From an uncultured Prevotella sp. (GTDB lineage: Bacteria > Bacteroidota > Bacteroidia > Bacteroidales > Bacteroidaceae), in the NCBI GenBank assembly GCA_900770025.1, contig CAAGIW010000020.1:1-64000 (forward strand): a stretch of DNA of 64,000 nt. Reading direction: 5' to 3'. Positions 1 through 8,977 of the stretch are shown here, in pieces. The notes under the pieces are model-generated. The model had not been told where the DNA came from. It did no database searches and saw only the letters and a program-made list of their open reading frames with translations. Each line of letters opens with the position of its first letter. Position 1 is the stretch's first letter. The position numbers and the translations under genes are program-made.

Positions 1-91
1 TAAAACGGTGCGTTTTGCGTTCTAAAACGGTGCGTTTTGCAATGCAAAATGGTGCGTTTTGCAATGCAAAATGGTGCGTTTTGCAAAACGG
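1..91. repeat. 22-bp period intergenic repeat array (copy 1, cut by window start)
   Basis: Four tandem units, each AAAAYGGTGCGTTTTGC followed by a 5-bp linker (GTTCT or AATGC). Each unit has the dyad CAAAA-7 bp-TTTTG. The same array occurs near 10451, 34370, 45538 and 60908. The right end continues as TTTTGCAAAACGGTATGCAG, which is also seen at the copy near 60908. The stretch 92-172 up to the first promoter shows nothing else recognisable. Confidence 0.9.
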
Positions 92-172
92 TATGCAGAG
101 ACTGCATAAAAAGTTGGATGATTGCAGTGGGATTTCATGCCGAAATGGTGTGGAAATGTCAACAAAAAAACT

Positions 173-180
173 TACTTTTG
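173..180 (+). promoter_or_regulatory. -7 promoter box TACTTTTG
   Basis: Exact match to the Bacteroidetes -7 consensus TAnnTTTG, 25 bp before the ATG at 206. No convincing -33 box is visible. It probably starts transcription of the five-gene acid-sugar operon. Confidence 0.6.
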
Positions 181-205
181 TACACGACTAACAAATCAAA
201 GAAAT

Positions 206-1105
206 ATGAGAAAGCTGAACAAGTATCACGGAGTGGTTGTTCCTATGGTCACTCCCGTCACCGCAGAGGGCGATATAGACGTGGCTGCAGTGGCACGCAT
301 CATCGAGAATTTTGCACAGAACAATGTCTCTGCCCTCATCATGGGCACCACCGGCGAGGGAAACTCTGTGTCGGTGGAGGGCGGAGTGAAAATGATAGAG
401 GCCGCCGCACGCACCGCCAAGGGTCGCATCACCATCTATGCCGGACTGGCAGGCAACTGCATCAGCGAGCAGAAGGCCGCCGCAGAGAAGTTTATTGCCG
501 CCGGAGCCGACGTGATTGCCGCCACGCTGCCCTGCTATTATGCACTGACCCCCGAGCAGATGTATGGCTACTACAAGGAGATGGCCGACTTCCTGACCGT
601 GCCCCTGATGCTCTATAACATCACCATCACCACCCACATGAGCATACCCCTCGACGTGATAGAGCGGCTGAGCCATCATCCAAACATCGTGGGACTGAAA
701 GACTCTGAGAACAATCTGCCTCGATTGGAGGAGGCGCTGCAGCTCTTTGCCCACCGCGACGACTTTGCCTACTTCTGCGGATGCGCTGCCAACTCGGCCA
801 AGGCATTGGAGCTGGGGGCCGATGGCATCGTGCCCAGCGTGGGAAACTATCTGCCCAAGAAATACTACGACCTGTTTGTGGCCGGCATCAACGGCGACAA
901 GGCCACGGCCGATGCCCTGCAGCAGGAGACCATCGAGATAGGCAAGATAAACACTGCCGGACTTACTTTGGGCGAATCGCTGGCCGGACTCAAGGTCATC
1001 ATGCAGATGGTGGGCCTGTGCCAGCCCTACATGCTGCCGCCACTGACCACCCTGAGCGCCGACGTGGTGAAGAGAATACAGGACGAAGCCAAGAAAATAC
1101 TGTAA
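206..1105 (+). CDS. DapA/NanA-family pyruvate-dependent aldolase
   Basis: Class I (Schiff-base) aldolase of the dihydrodipicolinate synthase/N-acetylneuraminate lyase superfamily, 299 aa, normal family length. Visible are GTTGEG at residues 47-52, the tyrosine in LMLYN (137) and the Schiff-base lysine in GLKDSE (165). The arginine that follows YNVPS in true DapA is replaced (YNITIT), so lysine biosynthesis is unlikely. A keto-deoxy sugar acid aldolase fits better. I start at ATG 206 because the -7 box at 173-180 lies inside the longer reading frame that begins at 122. It heads an operon with a symporter, Fe-ADH, PdxA homologue and DUF1537 kinase, so it probably cleaves or forms a 2-keto acid in acid-sugar breakdown. 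The substrate is not known. Confidence 0.88.
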   Translation: MRKLNKYHGVVVPMVTPVTAEGDIDVAAVARIIENFAQNNVSALIMGTTGEGNSVSVEGGVKMIEAAARTAKGRITIYAGLAGNCISEQKAAAEKFIAAGADVIAATLPCYYALTPEQMYGYYKEMADFLTVPLMLYNITITTHMSIPLDVIERLSHHPNIVGLKDSENNLPRLEEALQLFAHRDDFAYFCGCAANSAKALELGADGIVPSVGNYLPKKYYDLFVAGINGDKATADALQQETIEIGKINTAGLTLGESLAGLKVIMQMVGLCQPYMLPPLTTLSADVVKRIQDEAKKIL

Positions 1106-1203
1106 GAAAGAGGAGAAAGGCTTCTGCCGTTTAACTACTGACCTTTGATTAACCCACGGGTGGCGACAGCCCTGCCGCCACCCTGCTAATACCTTTAGAA
1201 CAC

Positions 1204-2787
1204 ATGATACACGCCTCATTACACTGGATAGACTACGCCATCGTTGTCGTCTCCGTGCTCCTTGCCGTATTCGTGGGAATATGGTTCTCTAAAAAACAGA
1301 AATCCACCAATGCCTACTTCGCCGCCAGCGGCAATGTGCCGGCCTGGGCAGTGGGCATGTCTATGTTTGCCACCATCATCAGCAGTGTCACCTTCTTGGC
1401 CTACCCGGGCGCAGCCTATGGCGGCAACTGGATATTGCTGGTGCAGGGACTGATGGTGCCCGTGGTGCTGGTGGGGCTCATCGGCTTCATCGTGCCCCTC
1501 TATCGCAAGGTCATCAAGCTGAGCACCTACGAATATTTTGAGCGCCGCTTCGGAGCCTTTGCACGTATCTACAGTTCCATCGCCTTCATTCTGGAGAACT
1601 TTTCCAAGATGGGTGCCGTGCTCTACCTCATGGGCTTGGCCATGGCCATGTTTATGGGGGGCATGGACATCAACATGATTATCATCGCCATCGGCATCGT
1701 TATCATCGCGCTCACCTATCTTGGCGGCATGGAGGCCATCATCTGGATGGACGTGGCGCAGGGCTTTCTGCTGATTATCGGCGGTTTGCTCACCGTGGGT
1801 ATGCTGTTCTATCTGACCGACGGCGGCCCCATGACCATCTTCCGTGTGGCAGGGGAGTTCGACAAGATTGACTTTGGCCCCTATACCTTGGACTTGGTGA
1901 ACACCACTTGCTTGGTGATGGTGCTCAACGGTATCTTCTATGCCGTGCAGAAATATGGCACCGACCAGAGCATTGTGCAGCGCTATCTTACCGCACGCGA
2001 CGACAAAAGTGCCAAGAAGGCCTCCTATCTTGGTGTGATGATGAGCGTGCCGGCCTGGGCCCTGTTCATGTTTGTGGGCACCTGCTTGTTTGTTTACTAC
2101 CACATCAACAGCGGCATCCTGCCCCAGGGCATCAAAGACGATGAGGTGTTCCCCTTCTTCATCGCCACAGAAATGCCCGTGGGCATCACCGGACTGATCA
2201 TTGCAGCCTTGGCGGCAGGTGCCATCTCCAGCATCGACAGCAGCATCAACTGCATCTCTGCCTGCGTGGTGGAGGACTATTATTCGCGCCTCTTCCCCCA
2301 TGCCGGCGACCGCTCCAAACTCTGGGTGGGCAAAATTTCGGTGCTTGTGGTGGGCATCGGCAGCATATTGGTGGCACTGCTCTATGTGTCGTGGGGCGGA
2401 CAGGGCGTGCTGGGCTCGCTGTTCGGGCTTTATGCCATCATCTCGGCAGGCATCGTGGGCATCTTTCTGCTCGGCCTTTTCAGCAGGCGTGCCAACTGGC
2501 AGGGACTGTATATAGGCATAGCCGCCGCCGTGGTGTTCACAGCCTATGCCGTGCTCACCTCCAAACCCTTTGACATGGGCGGCGGAGAGAAACGCCTGCT
2601 CATCGACCTGGGCGAGGAATGGAACTTTAAGCAGTCCACCTACATGCTGGGAGTGTATAGCCATCTCATCGTGCTGGTGGTGGGCTATCTGGCCAGTCTG
2701 CTCTTCCGCACACCGCTGGCCGACAAGTCGCTCACCATCTATGGCTACTTGGAGGAGCGCAAGGAGTTGAAGAAGAAAGGAGAATAA
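1204..2787 (+). CDS. Sodium:solute symporter (SSS family)
   Basis: Inner-membrane Na+-coupled symporter, 527 aa, with about 13 hydrophobic segments from residue 8 to the C-terminus. The N-terminal FVGIWFSKKQKSTNAYF and the following SMFATIISSVTFLAYPG are typical of the SSS (SLC5-like) family. Family substrates include sugars, sialic acid, pantothenate and sugar acids. It lies 98 bp after the aldolase and 114 bp before the Fe-ADH on the same strand, so it is the likely importer of the acid sugar used by this operon. Between this gene and the next lies a CATTATTATATATATATA tract (2828-2845) that recurs elsewhere in the window. Confidence 0.9.
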   Translation: MIHASLHWIDYAIVVVSVLLAVFVGIWFSKKQKSTNAYFAASGNVPAWAVGMSMFATIISSVTFLAYPGAAYGGNWILLVQGLMVPVVLVGLIGFIVPLYRKVIKLSTYEYFERRFGAFARIYSSIAFILENFSKMGAVLYLMGLAMAMFMGGMDINMIIIAIGIVIIALTYLGGMEAIIWMDVAQGFLLIIGGLLTVGMLFYLTDGGPMTIFRVAGEFDKIDFGPYTLDLVNTTCLVMVLNGIFYAVQKYGTDQSIVQRYLTARDDKSAKKASYLGVMMSVPAWALFMFVGTCLFVYYHINSGILPQGIKDDEVFPFFIATEMPVGITGLIIAALAAGAISSIDSSINCISACVVEDYYSRLFPHAGDRSKLWVGKISVLVVGIGSILVALLYVSWGGQGVLGSLFGLYAIISAGIVGIFLLGLFSRRANWQGLYIGIAAAVVFTAYAVLTSKPFDMGGGEKRLLIDLGEEWNFKQSTYMLGVYSHLIVLVVGYLASLLFRTPLADKSLTIYGYLEERKELKKKGE

Positions 2788-2901
2788 TGCCCCCCTGCGG
2801 CCGCTCTGGGCAAGAGAAGGAATTACACATTATTATATATATATAGGCAGGCACCCACAGGCGGCCACCGAAAGAAACAAGAACACAAAGCAAGTATCAA
2901 C

Positions 2902-4047
2902 ATGAAAGAAATCGTATTGTTACAACCTGGCAAGATTGTATTTGGCACGGGATGCACAGAACAGTTTTGCAAAGACTATCAGCAGTTAGGATTGAAGCGA
3001 CTCTTCATACTTACCGCCCCCGTCATCCGTCCGCTGCTTGCAGAGATGGAGCAGACCCTGCAGGCACAGGGTGTGAGCATTGCCTATTACGACGACATCC
3101 GTCAGGAACCTTCGGTAAGCGACTTCAAGCATATCCTGCGCGAAGCACAGCAGTTTGGTGCCGACAGTGTGTTAGGAGTGGGCGGAGGCAGCGTGCTCGA
3201 TTTGGCCAAACTGGTGGCCACACTGTTGGAAAGCGAACAGCAGATAGAACAGCTCTTCGGCATCGGCTTCGTGGCAGCGCGCGGCAAGTGGTTTGCCTGT
3301 ATGCCCACCACGGCCGGCACGGGCAGCGAGGTGTCGCCCAATGCCATCCTGCTCGACGAGACCGACAACCTGAAAAAGGGAGTGGTGAGCCCACACCTGA
3401 TGCCCGATGTGGCCTATATAGACCCCAAACTGACGTGGACGGTGCCCGCCAAGATAACCGCAGAGACGGGAATGGACGCCCTGACCCACTGCATCGAGGC
3501 ATACACCAACAAGTTTGCCCATCCCGTGGTGGACGTATATGCCCTGCAGGGCATCCGACTCATTGCCGCCAACCTGCTGCGCGCCGTGAAGAACGGCCGC
3601 GACGTGGAGGCCCGCGAGGCCTTGGCATTGGGCAGCATGTATGGCGGACTGTGCTTGGGACCGGTGAACACGGCGGCCGTTCATGCCCTTTCATACCCCA
3701 TCGGAGGCGAATATCACATCTCGCACGGACTGTCGAACGCCATCCTGCTGCCCTCGGTGATGCGCTTCAACATGAGTGCCAACACCGCCAAGTATGCACA
3801 GGTGGCGCTGGCCTGCGGAGCCACACCAGGAGCCAACGACGAAGAGACGGCACTGCATGGCGTGGAGTTGATCAGTCAGCTGTCGAAAGATTGCGGCATT
3901 CCCACCACACTCACCGAACTGGGCATACCGCAGGATGCCGTGCCACGCATGGCCAAGGCGGCCATGAACGTGCAGCGACTGCTGAAGAACAACCCCCGCG
4001 AAGTGACCGAAGCAGATGCACGCGACATCTATAACAGTCTGTACTGA
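2902..4047 (+). CDS. Iron-containing alcohol dehydrogenase
   Basis: Group III (Fe-dependent) NAD(P)-alcohol dehydrogenase, 381 aa, full length. The dinucleotide-binding GGGSVLD is at residues 94-100. The metal ligands are Asp192 and His196 (GMDALTHCIEAY), His261 (AVHALSYP) and His275 (EYHISHG), all present. Family members interconvert aldehydes and alcohols or oxidise 4-hydroxy acids. Placed between the symporter and the PdxA homologue, it probably handles an aldehyde produced by the aldolase or oxidises the incoming sugar acid. Which of these applies cannot be read from the sequence. Confidence 0.92.
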   Translation: MKEIVLLQPGKIVFGTGCTEQFCKDYQQLGLKRLFILTAPVIRPLLAEMEQTLQAQGVSIAYYDDIRQEPSVSDFKHILREAQQFGADSVLGVGGGSVLDLAKLVATLLESEQQIEQLFGIGFVAARGKWFACMPTTAGTGSEVSPNAILLDETDNLKKGVVSPHLMPDVAYIDPKLTWTVPAKITAETGMDALTHCIEAYTNKFAHPVVDVYALQGIRLIAANLLRAVKNGRDVEAREALALGSMYGGLCLGPVNTAAVHALSYPIGGEYHISHGLSNAILLPSVMRFNMSANTAKYAQVALACGATPGANDEETALHGVELISQLSKDCGIPTTLTELGIPQDAVPRMAKAAMNVQRLLKNNPREVTEADARDIYNSLY

Positions 4048-4104
4048 CCTGCTGCAGGCCGCATTTCACACTCAACAGAAACCAACAACAAAACAGTAAA
4101 TACT

Positions 4105-5145
4105 ATGAAACCGATATTGGCCATCACCATGGGCGACCCCGCCGGCATAGGACCGGAAATCATTGTCAAGGCACTCAACCTGCCCGAAACCTACGAGAAG
4201 TGCCGTCCACTCGTCACCGGCGATGCTGCCGTGATGGAATGGGCGGTGCGACAGATGGGCACCCAGCAGAAGATAAACGTGATACACTCGGTGGGCGAGG
4301 CCCTTTTTGAGCCCGGCATCATCGATGTTTATGACCTGGCTTGTGTGGATATGACCACCTTTGAACCCGGACAAGTGGCTCCGCAATGCGGACATGCCGC
4401 CTTTGTGTCTATCATCAAAGCCATAGAACTGGCCATGGCAGGCGAGGTGGATGGCACCGTGACGGCACCGCTCAACAAGGAAGCACTGCACAAGGGAGGA
4501 CACAACTTTGACGGGCACACCGAGATATACGCCCACTTTACGGGCACCAAGAAATACGCTATGCTGCTGGCCGACAAGTTTATGCGAGTGATCCACGTAT
4601 CTACCCACGTGTCGCTGCGCGAAGCCTGCGACCGAGTGAAGAAGGAACGCATTATCGAGGTGACGGAACTTATCCACGATGCGTGCCGGCAGTTTGGCTT
4701 TGAGCAGCCCAAGATAGGCATCGCCGGACTGAACCCGCACGCCAGCGACAACGGTCTTTTCGGTTGGGAGGAAGAGAAAGAGATTATCCCTGCCGTGAAT
4801 GCCCTGCGGGAGCGCGGCTTCGATGTAGAGGGTCCCGTGCCCCCCGACACCCTCTTTGCCAAGGCCCGCTGCGGCAAGTACGACGGATGCGTGGCCATGT
4901 ATCACGACCAGGGGCACATCCCCTTCAAGGTGGTGGGCTTCAGTTGGAACAAGGAAACGGGCAAGATGGAGAGTGCACAGGGCGTGAACATCACCCTGGG
5001 GCTGCCCATCATCCGTGTGTCTGTGGACCATGGCACAGCCTTCGACGTGGCAGGAAAGGGCGTGGCCAGTCCTGATGCCATGCTGCTTTCCATCGATTAT
5101 GCCACCCGTATGGCCATCAATCGTAAAAAACAACAGCAGGCATGA
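4105..5145 (+). CDS. pdxA: PdxA-family 4-phosphohydroxy-acid dehydrogenase
   Basis: NAD-dependent, metal-dependent oxidative decarboxylase of the PdxA family, 346 aa. Visible are GDPAGIGPE at residues 10-18, metal-binding histidines in FDGHTEIYAHF (H138) and VSTHVSLREA (H168), and the C-terminal histidine region YHDQGHIPFK. PdxA itself acts in vitamin B6 synthesis. The PdxA2 branch, paired with DUF1537 kinases, converts D-threonate or D-erythronate 4-phosphate to dihydroxyacetone phosphate plus CO2. Its stop overlaps the start of the DUF1537 gene in an ATGA arrangement, which points to the catabolic PdxA2 role. A B6 role cannot be excluded from sequence alone. Confidence 0.88.
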   Translation: MKPILAITMGDPAGIGPEIIVKALNLPETYEKCRPLVTGDAAVMEWAVRQMGTQQKINVIHSVGEALFEPGIIDVYDLACVDMTTFEPGQVAPQCGHAAFVSIIKAIELAMAGEVDGTVTAPLNKEALHKGGHNFDGHTEIYAHFTGTKKYAMLLADKFMRVIHVSTHVSLREACDRVKKERIIEVTELIHDACRQFGFEQPKIGIAGLNPHASDNGLFGWEEEKEIIPAVNALRERGFDVEGPVPPDTLFAKARCGKYDGCVAMYHDQGHIPFKVVGFSWNKETGKMESAQGVNITLGLPIIRVSVDHGTAFDVAGKGVASPDAMLLSIDYATRMAINRKKQQQA

Positions 5146-6311
5146 TAGTCATTATTTCCGACGATATAACAGGAGCAGCCGAGATTGCGGGCATAGCCCA
5201 CGGCTACGGACTGTCCACTGTGCTCACCACCGGCGAACAGTGCCCCGCGAATGGCAACGCCGAGGTGGTGGTGTTTGCTGCCGATACCCGTTCGATGAGC
5301 GAGGAGGAGGCGTGTGCTGCCATGAGGCGCATAGCCACTCCGCTGAAGGGAATGGAGGGATTATGCGTGTTCAAGAAGATTGATTCGGTGCTGAGAGGCC
5401 ATGTGATTGCCGAGATGCAGGCGCTGATGGACACACTGCAGTGCCCGCGCGCCCTGTTAGTGCCGCAGAATCCGTCGAAGCAGCGCATCATAAGTCAGGG
5501 GGAATACTTCGTCGAGAACCAGCCTTTGGACCGCACCCCCTTCCGCGACGACCCCGAATATCCTGCCCTCACCGCACGAGTGGATGAACTGTTGCAGCAC
5601 CGTGCACAGGTGTTGCAGGTGGATGAGGTGGTACCTGCCGCCGGTATCTGTGTGGCCAATGCGGAGAATATGGAGCAAGTGGCACGCCAGACGGCGAAAT
5701 GCGTGGGCGCAGAGAACGGCCAGTCCACAGGGATGGGCGGCATATTGATAGGAGGTGCTGCCGATGCCTTCGGCACTTGGCTGCAACAATGGCATCCGGA
5801 TATAGAGAACAGGGAGAAGTCTTCGGCGCTGCCCCCCGTGAAAGAGGTGAACCGTGCGCTGATAGTGTGCGGCAGCACCCAGAGCAAGAGCATCGTGCAA
5901 CTGCCCTATCTGCGGGCCATTGATGCCACGGAGGTGATGATGCCCGAGGAGGTGTTTCATGGCGGCGATGCCCAAATGTGGAATCGTTTGCTGCAAGAGG
6001 AATACGAACAGTCGCCTGTGATGGTGATGGGCATCGGCGATTACGGCAACTTTGGTGCCTCCTATGCCCGACGCTTGAAGCAGGTGATGGCTCAGGCCGT
6101 GCTTGCCTTGGTGGTGCAACATCCGCCACAGCTGCTGCTGATAGAGGGAGGTGCCACTGCCTTTGCCATACTGAGCAAACTGCGTTGGAGCACGTTTAGC
6201 GTGGAAGGACAGTATGCCCCGGGCGTGGTGGGCATCAGGCACGGCGGCATCCACATCATCCTGAAACCCGGAAGTTATCCCTGGGGTGCCATCTTTGGCG
6301 GCTACAGGTGA
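5142..6311 (+). CDS. DUF1537 four-carbon acid sugar kinase
   Basis: ATP-dependent kinase of the DUF1537 family (threonate/erythronate kinases), 389 aa. The N-terminal sugar-acid site DDITGAAE is at residues 7-14. The C-terminal nucleotide-binding half contains LLIEGGATA and the family-type end LKPGSYPWG. The start codon overlaps the pdxA stop by 4 bp, so the two are translationally coupled. This kinase/dehydrogenase pair is the established route from C4 acid sugars to dihydroxyacetone phosphate. The 3' end overlaps the convergent GH115 gene by 10 bp. The exact stereoisomer used cannot be predicted. Confidence 0.88.
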   Translation: MIVIISDDITGAAEIAGIAHGYGLSTVLTTGEQCPANGNAEVVVFAADTRSMSEEEACAAMRRIATPLKGMEGLCVFKKIDSVLRGHVIAEMQALMDTLQCPRALLVPQNPSKQRIISQGEYFVENQPLDRTPFRDDPEYPALTARVDELLQHRAQVLQVDEVVPAAGICVANAENMEQVARQTAKCVGAENGQSTGMGGILIGGAADAFGTWLQQWHPDIENREKSSALPPVKEVNRALIVCGSTQSKSIVQLPYLRAIDATEVMMPEEVFHGGDAQMWNRLLQEEYEQSPVMVMGIGDYGNFGASYARRLKQVMAQAVLALVVQHPPQLLLIEGGATAFAILSKLRWSTFSVEGQYAPGVVGIRHGGIHIILKPGSYPWGAIFGGYR

Positions 6312-8890
6312 GGAAACAGATAGAAAGAGCGTGAAGGACGGAAGTCGAGCATCCACTGATCCACGATGATGTGTGGGTGAAGCGCCTTGATGGTGAGCCG
6401 GTGATTGCCCTTGGAAAGATGGGGCAGGCGGAGCGTTTTCACCGCTTGTCCGCGCAATACATTCTGCTTCCATCCCTCACTGCGGAACTTCTCCTTGAGC
6501 GAGAACACCACAGGTTCGGCATCATCCACCGCCACACTGAAGCAAAGATCGCCCTTATTGTTGGGTTGTGTGGGTATCAGGGCGGTGTGAAGTGCGGCCT
6601 CTCCCTCGCGAGTGGTGGTGAACTCATAGGTCAGCGATTCGTTGCACGGCAGCGAAACGGCACGCATACTGTGGCCCAGCATACTCACCGCATGGGCACC
6701 CTTGCCTGCACTTGTCCATTGACAGGCATCCACAGCCAAGGCCTCGTGGCACACCAACGCTGCCTTGTGCGTTTCTTTCCCATATATATTATTGTGCCCG
6801 CATAACTTATTATTGTCAGCGGGGGCGCGCCATCCCAAGGTGTCGTTGGCCAGATAGTGCTGCATCTCCTGTTCGCTGAGCAGCAAGGGCAGCATGGGAG
6901 CGCCGAAGACGGGCAGGTCGCGGGGCGACATGCACATGGAATGGTTCCATTTTCCTCCACTCATCTTTTCATTGTAATAGGCTGTCAGCTGGCGGATGCG
7001 CTGGTAGGCATCCATGCTTCTGGCCACGCTCACGTAGAGCAGGGCAGGGTAGCGCTGCACACTCTTCACGGCAGCGCCTGCAGCCATCTGCCGTGCGCGC
7101 TGTGCTTCTAACATCTTCACGGCGTGGGCGGCGGCACACTCCACAGGATAGCGTATGGCGGCAAAGTAGGCATCGCGCAGTTCGGGGCGCAGCAGGGTGG
7201 CTGCTTCGTTGATGCGCCGGCACACCGTGTCGTAGCGCAGCAGGTAGTTGTCCAATTCTCCTCCGAAGGCGGTGGTGCTGAAAGCCGTGTTGCGCACCTG
7301 ACTGAGTCCCCGGTCGTAGGTTGCTTTCGACAGTTCCGTCTGGCTCCATCCCATGAACTCCGGGCGACGTTCGCCGCAAAGGCGGTAGAACTCGTGCATG
7401 GCGGGCGCAATGGCATGGCCCACCTCAGAGCCAAACTGGCGGCACAGCCATTGGCGGTAGTGCTCGGCCACGGTGGAATGGCTTACGGAATGGATATCCC
7501 AAGCCATGTCGAGAAACAGTTCTAAGTCATATCCTGCCACCTTGACATCGTGCACGTTGGCAATCCACAGCTTCCTTGCGTTGTGGTCGTATGCCATTTT
7601 CATCTCGTGATACACCAGTCCCGGCTGTGTGGTGGTGAGCCACAGATAGTCGTGGGGGCGCCCCCAGTAGCTCAGATGGTAATACACGCCGGCACCTCCG
7701 CTGCGCTTCTGCTCTTCGGCATCCGACAGACGGGTGAGGTAGCCGTAGTTGTCATCACACCACATCAGCGTCACGTAGGGTGGCACCTTGAGGCCCCGCT
7801 CATAGATTTCGAGCACTTCCTTGTAGGGCACGAACACCTGTGTCTGCTGTTCGGGCCTGCCTATGTGCCGGGCAATGAGCCGTTGCTGGTCGTCAATCAC
7901 CTGTTGCAGAGCCTCAGTCTTCTCTTCCATGGTCTTCACACCCTCCATCGATCCATCGTGAATACCTCTCATGCCGATGGTAAACAGGTTGCCGCCGGCA
8001 GAGGCTTTGACCTGTTGCAGGCGCTCCGTCCAGTAGTCTGTCACCTGTTTTCGGTTGGTGATATAGTTGAAAGGTCCCCGTTTCTTCACGTCCCACTCCT
8101 CCACGTTGTTGCGCAACAGGGGTTCGCAGTGCGAGGTGCCTATGGCAATGCCGCAGCTGTCTGCCATCTCTTTGGCGCCCGGGGTGCAGAAGAAAGCACG
8201 TGTGCCCTCGTGCATGGCAGGCCAGATGGTGTTGGCTCGGAGGCGCAGCAGCAGTTCAAAGATGCGGCGGTAGGTCTTGGTGCCTATCACTCCCGGCTCT
8301 CCTGGGTCGTGGTTCAGCACGCTCCAGGGCCGTGTGCTCCAGTCTTCATCGTTGAGAAAGATGCCGCGCCACTCCACCGAAGCTCCTTGGATGGTGGAGA
8401 AATGCTGTGGAATGGTGAGGGACTGCCGCCTCACGGGCACCACATCGCCCCACCACACCCACGGGCTCACCCCTGCCATGCGCGACAGTTGCAGCAGTCC
8501 GTAGGCGGTGCCTCGGCCGTTGCGCCCTATTATATATATGTGTCCCTGCCGCTCTTGCATCACAAATCCGTCGGTCAGGGTGGCAAGAGTGTCGGTGGGC
8601 AGCCCCACGGTGCGCAGCAGGCGCTTCATCTTGTTGCTGCACTTGTCCCATTGCACTATGCGGATGGTGGCCTCGTTGTATGCGGCAGCCTGTGGAGTGG
8701 TGCCCGTCACCATCCGCAGGTCATCGGCAAACATGCCCATAGCCACCTTGACCACGGCATCGCAGTCACTGCCTATGGCGTATGAGGCCTTGCGGTGAGC
8801 ATCGTGCCACACCACATCTGCCGCCTGCATGGCGCCGCACACCAAGGCAGCACAGAGCAGGCAAAGGGTTTTTGTCAATCGGTGTTTCAT
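6302..8890 (-). CDS. GH115 xylan alpha-1,2-glucuronidase, secreted
   Basis: Glycoside hydrolase family 115, 862 aa. Family enzymes remove (4-O-methyl-)glucuronic acid from glucuronoxylan. Evidence: a signal peptide (KTLCLLCAALVCGAMQA), an N-terminal alpha-glucuronidase-like domain, then the family signature region WVWWGDVVPV ... WRGIFLNDEDW, a TIM-barrel part with LMWCDDNYGY, and a C-terminal beta domain. I start at 8890 because only this methionine gives a clean signal peptide. A -7 box (TAAATTTG, 8899-8906) lies just 8 bp upstream, so the mRNA may be nearly leaderless. The 3' end overlaps the acid-sugar kinase gene convergently, putting uronic-acid release next to acid-sugar catabolism. Family assignment is firm; the exact substrate is inferred. 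Confidence 0.87.
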   Translation of the reverse strand: MKHRLTKTLCLLCAALVCGAMQAADVVWHDAHRKASYAIGSDCDAVVKVAMGMFADDLRMVTGTTPQAAAYNEATIRIVQWDKCSNKMKRLLRTVGLPTDTLATLTDGFVMQERQGHIYIIGRNGRGTAYGLLQLSRMAGVSPWVWWGDVVPVRRQSLTIPQHFSTIQGASVEWRGIFLNDEDWSTRPWSVLNHDPGEPGVIGTKTYRRIFELLLRLRANTIWPAMHEGTRAFFCTPGAKEMADSCGIAIGTSHCEPLLRNNVEEWDVKKRGPFNYITNRKQVTDYWTERLQQVKASAGGNLFTIGMRGIHDGSMEGVKTMEEKTEALQQVIDDQQRLIARHIGRPEQQTQVFVPYKEVLEIYERGLKVPPYVTLMWCDDNYGYLTRLSDAEEQKRSGGAGVYYHLSYWGRPHDYLWLTTTQPGLVYHEMKMAYDHNARKLWIANVHDVKVAGYDLELFLDMAWDIHSVSHSTVAEHYRQWLCRQFGSEVGHAIAPAMHEFYRLCGERRPEFMGWSQTELSKATYDRGLSQVRNTAFSTTAFGGELDNYLLRYDTVCRRINEAATLLRPELRDAYFAAIRYPVECAAAHAVKMLEAQRARQMAAGAAVKSVQRYPALLYVSVARSMDAYQRIRQLTAYYNEKMSGGKWNHSMCMSPRDLPVFGAPMLPLLLSEQEMQHYLANDTLGWRAPADNNKLCGHNNIYGKETHKAALVCHEALAVDACQWTSAGKGAHAVSMLGHSMRAVSLPCNESLTYEFTTTREGEAALHTALIPTQPNNKGDLCFSVAVDDAEPVVFSLKEKFRSEGWKQNVLRGQAVKTLRLPHLSKGNHRLTIKALHPHIIVDQWMLDFRPSRSFYLFPHL

Positions 8891-8898
8891 CTTTTCCG

Positions 8899-8958
8899 CA
8901 AATTTAGGAAAAATCATCGAGATAAAATGCCAAAGGATAAAGAAAAATGGTATATTTG
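8899..8958. promoter_or_regulatory. Divergent promoters between GH115 and threonine aldolase
   Basis: On the minus strand TAAATTTG (8899-8906) precedes the GH115 gene. On the plus strand TATATTTG (8951-8958) precedes the threonine aldolase by 19 bp. Both match TAnnTTTG. Confidence 0.6.
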
Positions 8959-8977
8959 CGGTCAAATTCAAATAACC

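Noticed and set aside
37..618. 193-codon frame starting in the repeat array
   Set aside because: It runs out of frame through the aldolase gene and begins inside repeats.
206..1105. Lysine-biosynthetic dapA
   Set aside because: The substrate-binding arginine after the YN motif is absent and the operon is catabolic.
1219..2664. 481-codon antisense frame over the symporter gene
   Set aside because: Histidine-rich composition with no signal peptide or family motif; a shadow of the SSS gene.
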